Part shown: positions 41,071 through 53,184 of the stretch, in pieces | How positions within the stretch are numbered: position 1 is the first letter of the stretch | How the letters are laid out: each line of letters opens with the position of its first letter | Source: Chara braunii | Taxonomy: Eukaryota > Streptophyta > Charophyceae > Charales > Characeae | DNA: 64,000 nucleotides | Assembly (NCBI GenBank): GCA_003427395.1 | Contig: BFEA01000613.1 | Location: forward strand, 599,805-663,804 | Direction of reading: 5' to 3' | Position numbers and translations under genes: made by a program | The notes under the pieces: generated by a model | What the model saw: only the letters and a program-made list of their open reading frames with translations | Database searches by the model: none | What the model was told of the DNA's origin: nothing

Positions 41071-41930
41071 TTTTCGGAAGAAGTATCTAGGTTGTTTGTG
41101 CTTTGACTTCCTGTGACAGACGGGAAGCATTCAATGTCTACCAGCCCTTTCAATTTATGGGTTTCAGTTCAACATTAGCACTTCTCACCACTTCTCACAA
41201 TGTATCTGGTTGCACTTTTCGGGAGCACTAGATGAGTATGAGGGCAGTCACGTTCATAGCTTCACGTTTAGCACTTCTCACGAATTCTCACAACATATCT
41301 AGTTGCACTTCTGGGCAGCAGTGGATGAATCTGACGGCAATCATGTTTATAGTTTGTAATTATGTTCTTTACATTTTTTTATTTTTTTTTTGCAAAAGAG
41401 GATGTACGTTGTTTGTGATTCGACTCCCGGTGAGAGATGAACAACATTCAATGTCTGCCAGCCCTTTCAATTTATGGGCTTCGGTCTAACATTAGCACTT
41501 TCCACAATGTATGTGGATGCACTTCTCGAAGCCATGGATGAATGAAAGGTCAATCACGTTCAAAGTTTGGTATCCCTTTTCCTTTTTTTTTTTTTTTTTA
41601 ACTACCACGCAGTCACGTTTCAGTTTTAAATTTACTTTAGACATCCCTCGAATACAACACATCCCTACCCAACTATGTGGCTGGGTTGGATACATTCACA
41701 ATTTTTCTCATTTTTTAGCAAAATTCAAGAATCCGTGACAGAAACACATTTAAATTGAAAATGTTGACTGCATTCTAGTTTTTAATTTTTTTATTTTTAT
41801 TTTCGGAGAAGAATATCCTCGGTTGTTGTGTTATGACTTCCCGTGAGAGATGGCAAACATTCAATACCTGCTAGCGGGAATGGATCTTGTTGCACTTCTG
41901 CCTAAATCATGTTCAGGAAGATAAGTGGAG
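40735..41930 (+). repeat. Diverged tandem repeats, unit roughly 300 bp
   Basis: Recurring blocks: CTTCTGGGCA...GTGGATGAAT...GCAATCA (40745, 41308, 41520), CATTCAATGTCTRCCAGCCC (41128, 41445) and ATTTATGGGYTTCRGTYYAACATTAGCAC. Poly-T stretches separate blocks. The last partial unit is at about 41850. No coding evidence. Confidence 0.65.
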
Positions 41931-42627
41931 ACAAGAAAACGATTGTTTCCTTAGGGTTCATCTGTTGACAGCAGGTCCAACATCCGGGGCGACACTTGTG
42001 CCAAGCAACAAATGTCCCTCTGACTTTTCTGCTAAGGACACCATTTTCTGCCCTTCGACCAAACTATAACATATTGCCACTTCTGTTGAGGATGTTTTTA
42101 GGGAAGGTGGTAAAGTAGCTAACCCCATGTGTTTCATTTTGTTTGTTAAAAAATTCTCCATATTTTCTTTTGATATGTTATTTTCATCATTTAAATTCAT
42201 ATTTGTGGCGGATGTTGGTACCATTCCATCCTTCAAACCGTGGTGAAAAACCTCCTGATTAGGGGACACCAGCATAATAATTTTCTCTTACCGGTGAATA
42301 GGGGGAGGGTGGGCACCCCTGTTTAAGCGACCAATGCGGTATTTGGTTTAACTGCATGAACCTGCCTTGTGCCTCTTATCACTATTTTTTCAGATACCTG
42401 TGCGATTACCTCTCCCTGTTCTTGCATAGGAGGAGGTTGCTCTTTTGGGGTAGTCTACCTGCCCGCCATATTTGCAGGTAAAATTTTGTGTTGTTGCACA
42501 GGAAGAGGCAGCCACGCTAGTTGACTTGTAGAAGAAGCCAACATTGTCACTGTATTTGCGAGTAAGACATTTATTATTTCGTCTAGTAACATCCCTGCAA
42601 GGGTCACCAGCATTACAGTGTCCCTGT
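41931..42627. other. No recognised gene; one minus-strand ORF
   Basis: A 105-codon minus-strand frame (41958-42275, SKENMENFLTNKMKHMGLAT) has no similarity that I know and may be a remnant of an element. The rest, up to the LTR at 42628, shows nothing recognisable. Confidence 0.4.
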
Positions 42628-43194
42628 TGTCGACCGGTGGAAAGGGTCTGTCGGCACGCCGTCCAAACCTTATACCTCGCACCGCGTCTATCACCTGCGG
42701 GACGGTTGGTCGGGGCTCCTGTAACCTGCACAATCTGCGTTGGTCAACATCCACCCAAAAATAGACTGTGACCGACCCTGGACACACGCACAGGTTTTTG
42801 CAAAGTCACACTGTCTGACAAGAATAAAACAATCACTCGCATTTAATCCAGAATAATAGGTTTACAATGTTACTCCCAGCCTCAAGAGTAAATCTCGGTT
42901 CTGAGTCAGGAAAGTCGGTTTGAGTCCCGACAAATCTTGTAAGCAGCCTGGGTCTGATTCCTCTCCCGATCGGATGTCGTCGGTACCGTGCTCGTCGATC
43001 CGAAGGAATCGTGCTCGAACTCTCCGTATCTGAGGTAGCTTCCCGCGCCCACTAGGGCCAAAGCTCAAGGTCAACCGTGACCATTCCTTCCGGCACTGTC
43101 GTCCTCACTTCTCAGGGATCCCTCGTCGAACCGCAGATAGGTTGTGTCTCAATCTTACAGACAAGTGTGTCTTGCAATGCCCTCACTATGTCGC

Positions 43195-43470
43195 TCCTTT
43201 CAAAACCCCGATTCACAATGTGCCTCTTCAGAAAGCCCGGTTCGCAATGTACCCCTTCAGAAAGCCCGGTTGACAATGTACCTCTTCAGAAAGCCCGGTT
43301 CACAATGTACCTCTTCCGGTTCACGATGTGCCTCTTTAAAAAGCCCGGTTGGCAATGTACCTCTTCAGAAAGCCCGGTTTACAATGTACCTCTTCCGGTT
43401 CACGATGTGCCTCTTCAGAAAGTCCAGTTCACAATGTACCTCTTTAGAAAGCCCGATTCACAATATACTC
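43195..43470 (+). repeat. 29-bp minisatellite in the LTR
   Basis: Units of CCTCTTCAGAAAGCCCGG plus TTCACAATGTA, with shortened 21-bp variants (CCTCTTCCGGTTCACGATGTG). The same array is at 57876-58140. There are no unique spacers, so it is not CRISPR-like. Confidence 0.88.
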
Positions 43471-43569
43471 TCTCAAAGGGGCTGGCTCATAATGGTCTCG
43501 TTCGAACTTTACCAATCCTTATAAGCGCCCGCAACGCCTGCACAGTGAGTCCTTGACAACACGCGTCCT

Positions 43570-44060
43570 TGGTGCCTCCCTGGTGTGCGTCCCTGATGTG
43601 TTCCCTTGTCCTTGGTGTGTGCCCTTGAGTGCCCCCTTGGTGTGCCCACTTGGTGCGCCCTTAGCGTGCGCCCTTGGGAGTGTCCTTGGTGCTCCCTTCG
43701 TGCACGCCCTTGGGTGCATCCCTGGTGTGCGCCCTTGGTGTGACCTTAACGTGCGCCCTTGACGTCAGCCCTTGCGTGCGCCCTTGTGTGTGCCCTTGGG
43801 TGCATCCTTGGTGTGCCCGCTTGGTGCGACCTTACCGTGCGCCCTTGGCGTTCGTCCCTGCATGCGCCCATGTGTGCGCCCTTGGGTGCGTCCTTGGTGC
43901 GCCCTTGGTGCGCGCCCTTGGGTGCGTCCCTGGTGTGCGCCCTTGGTGCGACCTTAGTGTGCGCCTTTGGCGTCCACCGTTGCGTGCACCCTTGGGTGCG
44001 TCCTTGGTGCGCCCTTGGTGCGTCCCTGGTGGGTTCCCTCGTGAGCTCCCTCGGTGCGCT
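43570..44060 (+). repeat. GC-rich minisatellite (GTGCGCCCTTGG)n in the LTR
   Basis: Short units such as GTGCGCCCTTGGGTGCGTCC with variable composition. The counterpart is at 58250-58770. Confidence 0.85.
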
Positions 44061-44229
44061 CTTGGAGTGTGTCAGATGGGCTGTACGGCGGGTGTGCCTG
44101 TGCTGATGAGCCGCGGGGCTGCGCCCGAGTGCGCCCGTACGGGGCCGTGCGCTCGTAGGCGCAACGTCCCTGCTCACGCACGGGGCTGCGCGGAGCTGCG
44201 CTCTCGCATGTGCGGGGGCTGTGCGAAGT

Positions 44230-44765
44230 CGCGCGTCTGTGCACTCGGTATCCTGACCGTGCACGGTTGCGCGCGCCCTATCCCGACCGTGCGCGGATGT
44301 GCGCAGCTTCGCACGACTGCGCACGCCCTATCGCAACCGTGCGTGGATGTCCGCGGCTGCGCGGGCCCTATCCCGAACGTGCGCGGATGTGCGCGACTGC
44401 GCACGCCCTATCCCGACCTTGTGCGGATGTGTGCGGATGTGTGTGGCTGCAAGCCGGTGCACGTGCCCTATCCCGACCGCGCGCGGATATGCACGAATGT
44501 GCGCGACTGCGTACGCCCTATCCCGACCGTGCACGGATGTACGCGGCTACGCGCGCCCATCCCGATTGTGCGCAGATGTGCGCGGCTGCGCGCGACTGCA
44601 CACGCCCTATTCCGACCGTGCGTGGATGTGCGTGTCCTATCCCGACCGTGGGCTGATGTGCGCAGCTGCACGCGACTGCGCACGCCCTATATCCCGACCA
44701 TGCGCGGATGTGCGAGGCTGCGCGCAGGTGTGAGCTCCCGATCCCGACCGTGCACAGATGTGCAT
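44230..44765 (+). repeat. GC-rich array (CCTATCCCGACCGTGCGCGG)n in the LTR
   Basis: Units of about 35-60 bp containing CCTATCCCGACCGTGCGCGG and ATGTGCGCGGCTGCGC. At least ten copies. The counterpart at 58965-59200 is shorter. Confidence 0.85.
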
Positions 44766-45802
44766 GACTGTTTAACGTTTCGTGCCCGTGCGCACGTGTA
44801 TCCAGACTCGTTCTCGGGGGTGTGCGACGCTGCGCGCCCGTGCGTGCAGCTCCTGACCTGTGCGCGGGAGGGGATCGCGATGCTGTGGGCCCGTGCACGC
44901 GGCAGTGTGCGAGTGTGCCCGCCCGGTGTGTCGTGTGTGTGCCTATGGGCTAACCTCCCTTGTGCGTATCCAAGCCGCTTCCTGCTCAGGTTGCCCTTCC
45001 TCGTCCCATGCATGCGAGAAGTTTGTTGGGCCCACCTCCACGAGGCTCCAGCAGTCCGGTGTGTCGCTGGAGTCGAAAACCTTGCAGCGCCCTGATACTG
45101 TGGCACTTCCCGAACCTAGGCCGGGCCCTATTTGGGCCCCCGAAAGGGTTTTCGGCGAACAGGACCTTTTTGTTGGATGTCGGGCCTTTTGCAGCGCCCT
45201 GGTACCGGAGTTCATTCCAAACCTAGGTCCGGGTCTGTCCTCCCGTGGTCCCCACATTCCGCTGGCCGGACCCCGGAATTAATAATTCTATGAGGCTTTT
45301 CCCTCGCCCTAAGCCCGCAGGTTTCTTTAACCCTTTTCTTTGGGTCGCACCCCTCGGCCCCATGCGTGCCGGAGCAGCCTTCTTTTCTTCGTTCTACCTC
45401 CACGCTGAACCCTTGGTGGCGATTGCCCATTAGTATCCCTGAGGGCCCGTCTTAAGGACCCAAACCCCTCTTCGTCTGGCCCACTGCCCTGACACTCAGG
45501 GTAAGTCCGGTCTCCTCGTTCTCGTTCATCTTCCCTCGCCTTCGACCTCCCCCTGTAGTAACCGCTCCTTCGTATCTTGGCAAGGATAGGTCTCGATAGT
45601 GCGAGCAAGATGGAGCTCACCCAGAACAAAGGGATCCACTTCTTCTCGACGCATTGATCTCAACCCTTGTCACGTGAATCTAGTACCGTATCCTTTGGTG
45701 TCGGTCACGATCCAGCCGGATAAACTGGTCAACTCCGGTCCCCGACAGGTGTTACCCTCAAGGAAGTAAACGGCGGCCTAAGGCTGGAGCTGCCCCACAG
45801 CA

Positions 45803-46552
45803 GCCCCCCCCCCCATTCTCGACGTCCCCGGCAAGCCATCTTGGTATATCAAGGGAAAAGAGAAGGAAACATTGACTCCTAATCTTTACCCATCAACCCA
45901 AGATTATCCTTACTGCTTTCGTCGGGTCCTTCTCTCTTGCTTCGTTTTCTTGTCTCGCTTTTTCCTAATCATCTTTTTTTTTACCTCCAATCGCTTCTTG
46001 GTTCTCCGTTGTCTCCTCTCGCGGTGGTGTTTGTTTTCTCCCTTATCCCCGACTACCACACTCTTAATGGTTTCCTTACCTTTGCGCTTCTTCTCTCGCC
46101 TTAGCGTAGCTCACTCTAAGACCTTTCGCCTTTTTTGTTTGTGTTCTTCCTTTGACTATTTTGGACGCCTAAGACCTTTTGTCGCCTCTTTTTTGCAGGT
46201 CTCTTAGAGGGTTCTCCTACCTCATAGGTGGATGACGTATACCCCTTCACGGGTTCTACCGTTGGCCTTTCCGGAGGTTTCACTAGCTTCTCATCAACCT
46301 TCTCCTTCCCCTTATCCTTCTCCAAATTCAGGTGGACTTCTCCCCGTTCCTTAAATACTTTTAAATGAGCGTCGGATACCGGTTTTTTCCATCTAGTCCC
46401 GTCTAGTTCCTCAAGCAGGGAGGCCCCGCCTTCTAATCTCTTAACCACACATTAGGGTCTCATCCATCTGGTCGCTAGCTTCACTGTCCACGTCCTCTCC
46501 AGAGCAAAATCATAGAGTAAGACTAAGCTCCCAATGTTTATTCCTTCCGGCC
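45803..46552 (-). pseudogene. Large gypsy element: integrase C-terminal extension and 3' non-coding end
   Basis: Frame 46116-46448 encodes a Lys/Glu-rich basic segment (LNLEKDKGKEKVDEKLVKPP, KRPAKKRRQK). 45803-46115 is the untranslated stretch ending in the polypurine G tract. No chromodomain was recognised, unlike the other gypsy family. Confidence 0.55.
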
Positions 46553-47300
46553 TCACTCGAAGGTTTTTATCCCACCTTTCCTTTTCTTTTTCCCTTGGGT
46601 TTTCAGTTTTTCTATAGCGTCCAGGGTGTTATCCTCGAGTGTTTCAGCAATTTGCCTAATCCTGGCGCTCAATAGTTGCTCCCTGGTCGACACCTCCTCC
46701 CAGTCAATCTTCGTCCTAGAGTCCTTATGAAATTCTATGGGTAAGGGGCAGTGTTTTCCGAACCATAAAGTGCATGGTGGGTACCCGGTGGTGGATCGAA
46801 CAGTAACGTTATTTGCCCAAACTGCGAACCTCAGGTATTTCAGCCACTTCGTCTCTCTTCCCTCACACCATTTGCCGAGAGCGTTTACTAAAGATTGGGG
46901 TCCCCTTTCTACAGGGGCGTTAGTCCGCGGGGGGTATGCCGAGGACAATGAGACCTGGACTCCCACTCTTTGGAGCAGGGTCTGGACTTCTTTAACCATA
47001 AACTCCGGCCCCCTGTCCATGACGATCTTCCCGAGACATCGATACTGAGTGATATATTATGTCAGACACTCACTAACCGTTCTTCCAGCGCCCACACTTC
47101 CACGAATCCAGTTAGGTCGTCCCTGATATCCATGATATAATTCATTCCTCCTTCACCTTTGGGCATCTTGACTAAGTCGACGTGAACTTTCTACCCAACG
47201 GCGGTCGGATAGGAAGCGAATAATGGTTCCTTGTATTTAACTGAGGCTCATTTATGACATTCCACGCATGTCTAACAGTACGACTCTACATCTCTATAAA
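46553..47300 (-). pseudogene. Large gypsy element: integrase core
   Basis: MDRGPEFMVKEVQTLLQRVG carries the second catalytic Asp (S/M-D-R-G-P-E-F), and YPPRTNAPVERGPQSLVNAL contains the Glu (position of NGxxER). WANNVTVRSTTGYPPCTLWF is the conserved downstream block. The first Asp and the HHCC finger must lie at 47020-47400, where frames are broken. Confidence 0.83.
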
Positions 47301-47381
47301 AGTCATCCCACTAATAAAAGTACCTTTCACCTCTCTATGTCCTTCAACGATCCCATCGTGAAGCTCTGCTATTATTTCTTT

Positions 47382-47930
47382 TTACTCGTCTTCATCACAA
47401 AATACTCTCATCGACATACCGTTCTTAGGCGGCCTCTTGAAGAGGTGGCCTGCCTTAAGACAGTACTGTTGAACTTCCTTCCTGAGCTTATCGTCAACCT
47501 CGGCCTCCTCTATGAGATATTTTCCTATTTGGTAGTACGTACCGGTATAGAGGTTCTCTAGGAACAGAGAGGCGCCACTAGTATTAGGCTTCATCTTCAA
47601 CGAACCTATTTTCATCTGCAGAAACTTATCTAGCCCTCCAAGCGACCCCAAGTTTCCTTTTTCCAGCAGAATCCGTGACAACTCATCCACAACCGAGTTC
47701 TTAGCCTCTAATATCCGCTCAACAACATAATCGAACATCCTTATGTGCATGAGCCACCTAGTAATCGTAGGGTCTGTCAAGGAAAAGTCTTGTAATACAG
47801 TAGCTACTGTCGTTGAATCAACCCGCAACACGAACCTCCGTCCATAAATATAATGTCGAAAGATATTCAAGCAATGCAGCACTCTGAGGACCTCTTTCTT
47901 AAATTGTGAATAATTTCATTCGGTGGTGTT
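47382..47930 (-). pseudogene. Large gypsy element: RNase H and integrase N-terminus
   Basis: YGRRFVLRVDSTTVATVLQD, WLMHIRMFDYVVERILEAKN and VVDELSRI match the C-terminal half of gypsy RNase H (final Asp of the ADxLSR motif retained as DELSR). The linker and the start of the integrase finger region follow (GHLFKRPPKNG). RNase H removes the RNA template. Confidence 0.8.
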
Positions 47931-48268
47931 CAACGTCTTACTCTCGAATCTGAGGGGTCTTCCCTTGCCATCAGGATCTTTTTGAGCCAAGACTTCACTC
48001 ATGAATGTCGGGTCTGCATTGGTGCATACCACAAAATGTCTTATCTCTTCATCTTCAAAATAAGGAACACCCAAGACTTGACCTCCCTCCTTAAACTCAT
48101 CCTTTAATACTCTTACCGCATCCTCTTGTTCACTCGACCACTTTCATTGTACTCCTTTGCGAAGTAGTATTCTTAATGACTTTGCCTTTTCAGCGTACCC
48201 TTTTATGAAATTCTTCCAAAACCCGACCACTCCTGACGTATGTTGGTGATATGTCTGAGCGGAGTGGG

Positions 48269-49339
48269 TCAGTTCATAAGTTTTTCTAGTTTTGCCGGGT
48301 CTGGCCCTCTGCCGTCTTTGTCACAGATATAACCCAATATCTTTATTGAGGATACTGCCCATCTACTTTTGGTCCCACTCACAGTGAGATTTGTGTTTTC
48401 TAACTTCACTTGCACCTTCTTAATGTCCTCAGCGTGAGTTGCGACGAACTTCCTCACTCCAGGCCTCACCTCAGTCTCATCTTTCTCGTACGATCCTTTG
48501 ATTGGAAAGTCATCTAAGAAAACTTCCACCAAATTTGGTATAAGCTCTCCCCAGATAGCTACCATCGCTCTTTGAAAAACCGCGACGTCATTAGTCCACC
48601 CCATCGGTACCACCATCATCTGGATTAATCATAATGGCGTGTGCATTGCAGTCAGGTGTCGTTCTCTGTAGTCAAGTGGAATCTCGTCGGAACCTGAGAA
48701 AAGATTGCAGACTGAGTAAATTGAACGGCCGGCTGACCCTTCGGAGAGGAGATCCACATTCGGAAAGGACCCAACGTCTCTAACCGTGATTTTATTCGTT
48801 TTTTGCAGATCTTGTATCCACCGCAGTTTCTCATTCGACTTCTGTATGAAGAACCATCTGTTAGCAAAGGCACCTTCACACGGCTCAGCTACGAACGTCC
48901 TGATTTTCTCCTTCAGGAAGTCTACTATCATCTCTTTTTCATTCTGAGCAGACTTCCACCCTGCGTCATTCCACGGAACGTGCGGAACCGTATAGATCCT
49001 CGCGGGTTTAGCATATCGTGGATCTATTCGCCCTCTCTCCACGTCACAGAAGGCTACCTCTTTATCGCATGCCCTTAATGTTTCAATTATCAACTCTCTC
49101 TCCTCATCATTTATATTCTCATCGTCTATATCCATCCCTTTCAATCTATCTTCAGTAATTCTCTGTCCTTCGGCGCTCTTCCGTTCTCTAATCATCTGAG
49201 TTATTTCCTTCTCAGTGATCCCTACCTCTCCAGTCCTGTCATGACTAACCGCAGTTGGTTTAACTTTCTGGGCTACAATTTTGTACCTTTTCCTCCCGCC
49301 GTGTGGGGGGATTCCTCCAAAAAAGACAGATTTATGCAT
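48269..49339 (-). pseudogene. Large gypsy element: reverse transcriptase
   Basis: Blocks on the minus strand: ANRWFFIQKSNEKLRWIQDL, SIYSVCNLFSGSDEIPLDYR (motif A; usual DLFSGFDQ, so the catalytic Asp region reads NLFSGSDE), RHLTAMHTPL, a frame change near 48625, VPMGWTNDVAVFQRAM (motif B) and VEVFLDDFPIKG (motif C, LDD intact), then ILGYICDKDGRGPDPAKLEK. Start residue is uncertain. The copy is inactive through frameshift and the altered motif A. Confidence 0.88.
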
Positions 49340-49417
49340 CCTCCGAACTCATCGTTATCGCTTTCTTTTGGATAAGGTGTCCCATCTACCACATACTTGT
49401 CCTCTAGATCTTCTACT

Positions 49418-50274
49418 TCAATTCCTTCTCTCTTTTACTCTAAGTGGCCCTAGGGTTAGTTCCTTCGGGACTATTTGGCAACTCCACGTCATTAGCTGGT
49501 TTTTACTCTGCACGAAAATTTTGTGTCGTTTATCAAATTCATTTACTGTCTTCAATGTAACCCTGCTCCCATCAGGTTCATCTATGATGATTGTCTGACT
49601 CCCATCCCGCTTATTCTCGGTAGTGGCGTTGACATGTGTCAGCCATGTCATCCCAAGGATTAGCTCCGATGAACAATGTTCTACCGTGAAGACTGGCACG
49701 GTGGCCTCAACTCCAGCTACTACGACCTTGGACTTATGGCACACCCCAAGTGTCGGCTGCCTCAGCTTATTGGCGGATACCATAGTCATAGCAATACTCT
49801 TGTCCACCTCTAGTCCAAGCTCTCGCACTACCTTATCGTCACAGACGGTACGCTCGGACCCGTCATCGACAATAGCCTTCATCCTTACCCCATTTACAGT
49901 GGCGTTTAACTTCTCACTACTAAGGACGTAAAAGTAGTCGCCCTTGCCTCCAACGGGCTCTACTCCTTCTTCCGATCCTTTCTCAGCTATCAAGACACAG
50001 GTTTTTGTCACCACCTTTGAGTCTCCAGAGACACCTTAACTTTCTTCACCAGCGACACCTTAACTTTCTTCATCATTCCTATCAGTTCATCTTTCGCCGG
50101 CCCACAACCAGCTATGAATTCCTTGATAGTGATAGGAACGGGCATATTCATTGCCCTTCTCAATGGCTCCCTCAAATTAACCTCGTTCAACGAGTTTTTT
50201 AGCTGGAACTTCTTGGCCCTTCTTTTCTTAAGGGACTGAGGCGACTGGGGCGACTTCATTTGCTCATCCGCCAT
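49418..50274 (-). pseudogene. Large gypsy element: aspartic protease and linker
   Basis: MKAIVDDGSERTVCDDKVV holds the active site (usual D-[ST]-G; here D-D-G), and SSELILGMTWLTHVNATTEN the C-terminal hydrophobic block. The upstream frame 50008-50274 holds the linker, with an 11-residue duplication (KKVKVSL repeated) caused by a short DNA tandem repeat at 50029-50075. Confidence 0.77.
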
Positions 50275-50460
50275 TGGTTCATCATGGTCCTCTTTCTTTC
50301 GGCTACTTTATTCTCCCACCTCTTGGGTACATATGTAAGTCTCGCTATCACTCATTGTTTCCTCAAACTTAATGGAGGAAATCCTCATCCCTGGACTCTC
50401 CGGTGGTTCACCTAATTCGTCTTCGAAAATCACTCGGGAAACCTTTGCCGTCGTCGGTAC

Positions 50461-50820
50461 CTACGCCTGTTTTCCCTTTGCTTCATTCATTCTTCTCCTT
50501 CGGATATCAACATTAATTTTCATCAAAGGAAGGAAGGGCACAGGTTTCCCCTCATCAGCCCACATCACATACTTCCTATCATCTAATGCGATGATACCTT
50601 CCTTTAGTGCATCTGGCATTGTCTGACAATCCCTCTTCTTGTGGTCCTCGTCTCCACAGTACATATACGCCTTATCATTCCAGGTCCGTTTCGGACAAGG
50701 ATCTCCATTTTTTCGGCCCTCTGGCCGCGGAGTAGCCTGAACAGGAGGTTCCTCTTTTTTCTGACTACAATTTTGCAGCTTTTTCATTGCCGCCTTTAAG
50801 ACTTCTATCTCCTTTGCCAT
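50461..50820 (-). pseudogene. Large gypsy element: gag zinc knuckle
   Basis: YMYCGDEDHKKRDC resembles C-x2-C-x4-H-x4-C, but the first Cys is replaced by Tyr. MAKEIEVLKAAMKKLQN upstream is a predicted coiled coil. The knuckle places gag just upstream of protease. Confidence 0.75.
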
Positions 50821-50936
50821 TTCTTCCTCACGTCTTTCTGGTTTCCTAACTTCTATCTCATCCTTAGGCTTCCACTTGTTATCCTTAGTGTTGGACCATT
50901 AAGAGGTCTCCCACTCCCCATCATTCTTTTCCAATC

Positions 50937-51971
50937 TCATCGGCTTCCCTTCCTCCATTCGTTGTCGCTCCTAGTAGATTCCCCTATCCTATGTGAGCTC
51001 GTAGTGGAGTCCCTACTTTCAACTTTGGGTCTTCTATCTTCGGATTGAAGCCTTCGTCCTCCCCTTCCCATAGTCACTCTCTTTCCTAGGTTATCGAGAA
51101 CTTTCATGATATGCGTTTTTGCACTTTGTCCTTCCGTATCGTGGGCCAAGGCCCTGACTTGGGCAAACATCACGCCCTTAGAGGGAAGGTCCCATACAAT
51201 CACCTCACGCTTCTCTCGCGATAAAAACCCCAGGAATATCCTGCACCTCTCGAGTTCTCTCATAAATCCCCCTTCCACCAATGGGTTCGAAGCCTTCTCA
51301 TATCTCCTCACAAACGCTACCAGGCTTCCCTCCTCCTCCCCTTTTGTTATTTCTTTTTGATCCTCCGCCGAGTAGGAGACTTCATCACAAGTGAAGACTC
51401 TAGTAACCCTTTCCCTGAACGTCAGTCAACGACCATTGTCTGGGATGACGTTCCTTACTTCCTGGTTTATCTTTGGTATCGTATGGTGGAGGAAATTTGC
51501 AATCATCTCTTGATCACTCCATTCCCCCCTCATTCCAATAACCTCTCTATCATCCAGGAACTGAGAGACGTTCTTTCCCGTGAAGATTGTTTGGATCCCG
51601 ATTAATGTCGGGGACGGGTACACCAGGACCCCAAAAAAAGGAGACACATAGGAGCCCGATGCGTACGCCATAGAGTTAGGGCTGCTTCTGTAAGGCTCAC
51701 TAGGGGCCTCTCTCCACGGTTCCCTAACGTCGGAATCCGTAAACCGCGACACTTTGGGCCTGTTCAAGACCTCTTTCCTCCATCCCTCATCCTTCGCACC
51801 ACGCCCTTCAAGCTCTTTGGCTCGACTCTCCAATTCTCTTAAGGCCTTCCTCAATCTCTCCGAGTCACTCACAATCTCTATACCCATTTTCGTATTTGAG
51901 GTATTCATTCTCGACTCTTGTGTTTTAACGTCCCTGCCTATTGAGGTCAAATAAGCGCCTTTAGCATCCAT
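50937..51971 (-). pseudogene. Large gypsy element: gag capsid region
   Basis: Two frames: 51426-51971 (coiled SERLRKALRELESRAKELEG, then IFTGKNVSQFLDDREVIGMR) and 50937-51311 (NPLVEGGFMRELERCRIFLG, KGVMFAQVRALAHDTEGQSA). The order before the knuckle and the style match a retrotransposon capsid, though sequence similarity to the standard gag family is faint. Confidence 0.6.
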
Positions 51972-52070
51972 CCTTCCTAACTAATTTTCGGATACTCGAC
52001 TCAAGGCAATTAAGATTCTATCGTTGGAGCCTTTTAGTATTTCTTGTAATGCCTTGAGGTCGCTGTCCTC

Positions 52071-52818
52071 TCATTCAGTTCTAACAACTAAAGCAGTGGT
52101 CAGCACAGCCTTTGTATAGCACGAGTTAGCCTCCAAAGTTCTCAACGAGACTCCGTCGACTATGTCGTTAGAAAACTCTCTGGGCTCCCCGGCGTCCTCC
52201 CTCAGTCTTATTCTCGCCTCTGTTACGGTCTCTCTCCACTCTCTGAAAAGCGCCTCTCCTTCAAACGGTATCATGTGAATCTCAATCTTTGTCAATCTAA
52301 GTCCGTCGGCCGCTCTCCAGATAGCACAGATCCTGGCTTCTTTAATCAGCTTTCTAGCAGACTCTGCTTCCTCTTCTTGGCTCAACCTTTCGTCATGTAT
52401 CACTTCCACTCTAGCACTCACCAAACACCCTTCTATTTTCGCTCCCCCAATGAGCTGATATTTTCGGGTCACTCCTCTGTTACTAGTCATTCCTTATTTC
52501 TCTGGTCTTGCTAAGGATCTCTCTTATTCTTCTACCCATAAATTCTTCCCTCTAGTTAATTATTCTCTCTCTCTCTTCCTTATAGATCAAAGCCAATCCC
52601 TGTACTCTTTCTTCAAGTGCAAGGAGTCCTCGTTCATCTGTAGAACTGCTCCACTCCTTGTAGTCATCCACTAGCTCCACCACTTTATCGTTTATTGGGT
52701 CTAGATATATCTCAATAAGCGAGTTTATCTTCTCATTTTTTTCTCTTACACGTGGGATCGTGCCTCTTGGACTGTCTCGTCTTTCTCCTCTTTGTGTTTC
52801 AGCTATCCCTGCGACCAT
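52071..52818 (-). pseudogene. Large gypsy element: N-terminal gag-like protein
   Basis: 52071-52490 starts MTSNRGVTRKYQLIGGAKIE and continues with SARVEVIHDERLSQEEE and LRLTKIEIHMIPFEG. It resembles the ORF at 60494-60895 in layout. 52552-52818 is a charged helical piece. No known domain. Confidence 0.45.
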
Positions 52819-53184
52819 ACCATTACGTCATAAGTTATCCGCCTTTCAGTTACTACTAACGTTGGCAACCTCGACCGTTCTCGTTCTATCGCTTCTTCGG
52901 CTAGACGCCTGCAGCTTCGTTCATCCAGAGATCTTGTTGACCTTATTCGAATAACCTACGTTATCCTTCCAGTGAAAGACACCCTATTTACTTTCTCCTC
53001 TTCAGTCACTATTATTGGCATCGCTCTCTGTCTCAGTTCCAGTCTTAGCAACGCTACTGTCCGTCGGCTTACCGTCTTTAATTCTCCGTACAAACTTTAT
53101 TATTGCCTCCCATCCATTCCTTTGGAGCGCGTCCATGCTAGGCCGAGGTTTAGGTATTCCTTCAAAAGGCACTACAGCAATGCT

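Larger units (their letters stand above)
42628..45802 (-). mobile_element. 3' LTR (3.2 kb) of the large gypsy element
   Basis: The low end, TGTCGACCGG, matches 57311 (TTTCGACCGG) next to the primer-binding site of the partner. The high end, TGCTGTGGGG (minus strand), follows a G10 tract at 45804-45813. Between about 42628 and 44700 it aligns collinearly with 57311-59202. It includes three satellite-like arrays. 44700-45802 has no counterpart at the other end, which is truncated. The 473-codon plus-strand frame at 43674-45095 is a product of the arrays, not a gene. Confidence 0.8.

Noticed and set aside
43195-43470. CRISPR-like direct repeats
   Set aside because: 29-bp units are directly adjacent without unique spacers, in a eukaryotic LTR.
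43674-45095. 473-codon plus-strand ORF in the LTR
   Set aside because: Composed of Cys/Arg/Ala/Leu repeats generated by the GC-rich satellite arrays; several frames on both strands are open for the same reason.
45804-45813. G-quadruplex regulatory element
   Set aside because: The single G10 run is explained better as the polypurine tract beside the LTR.
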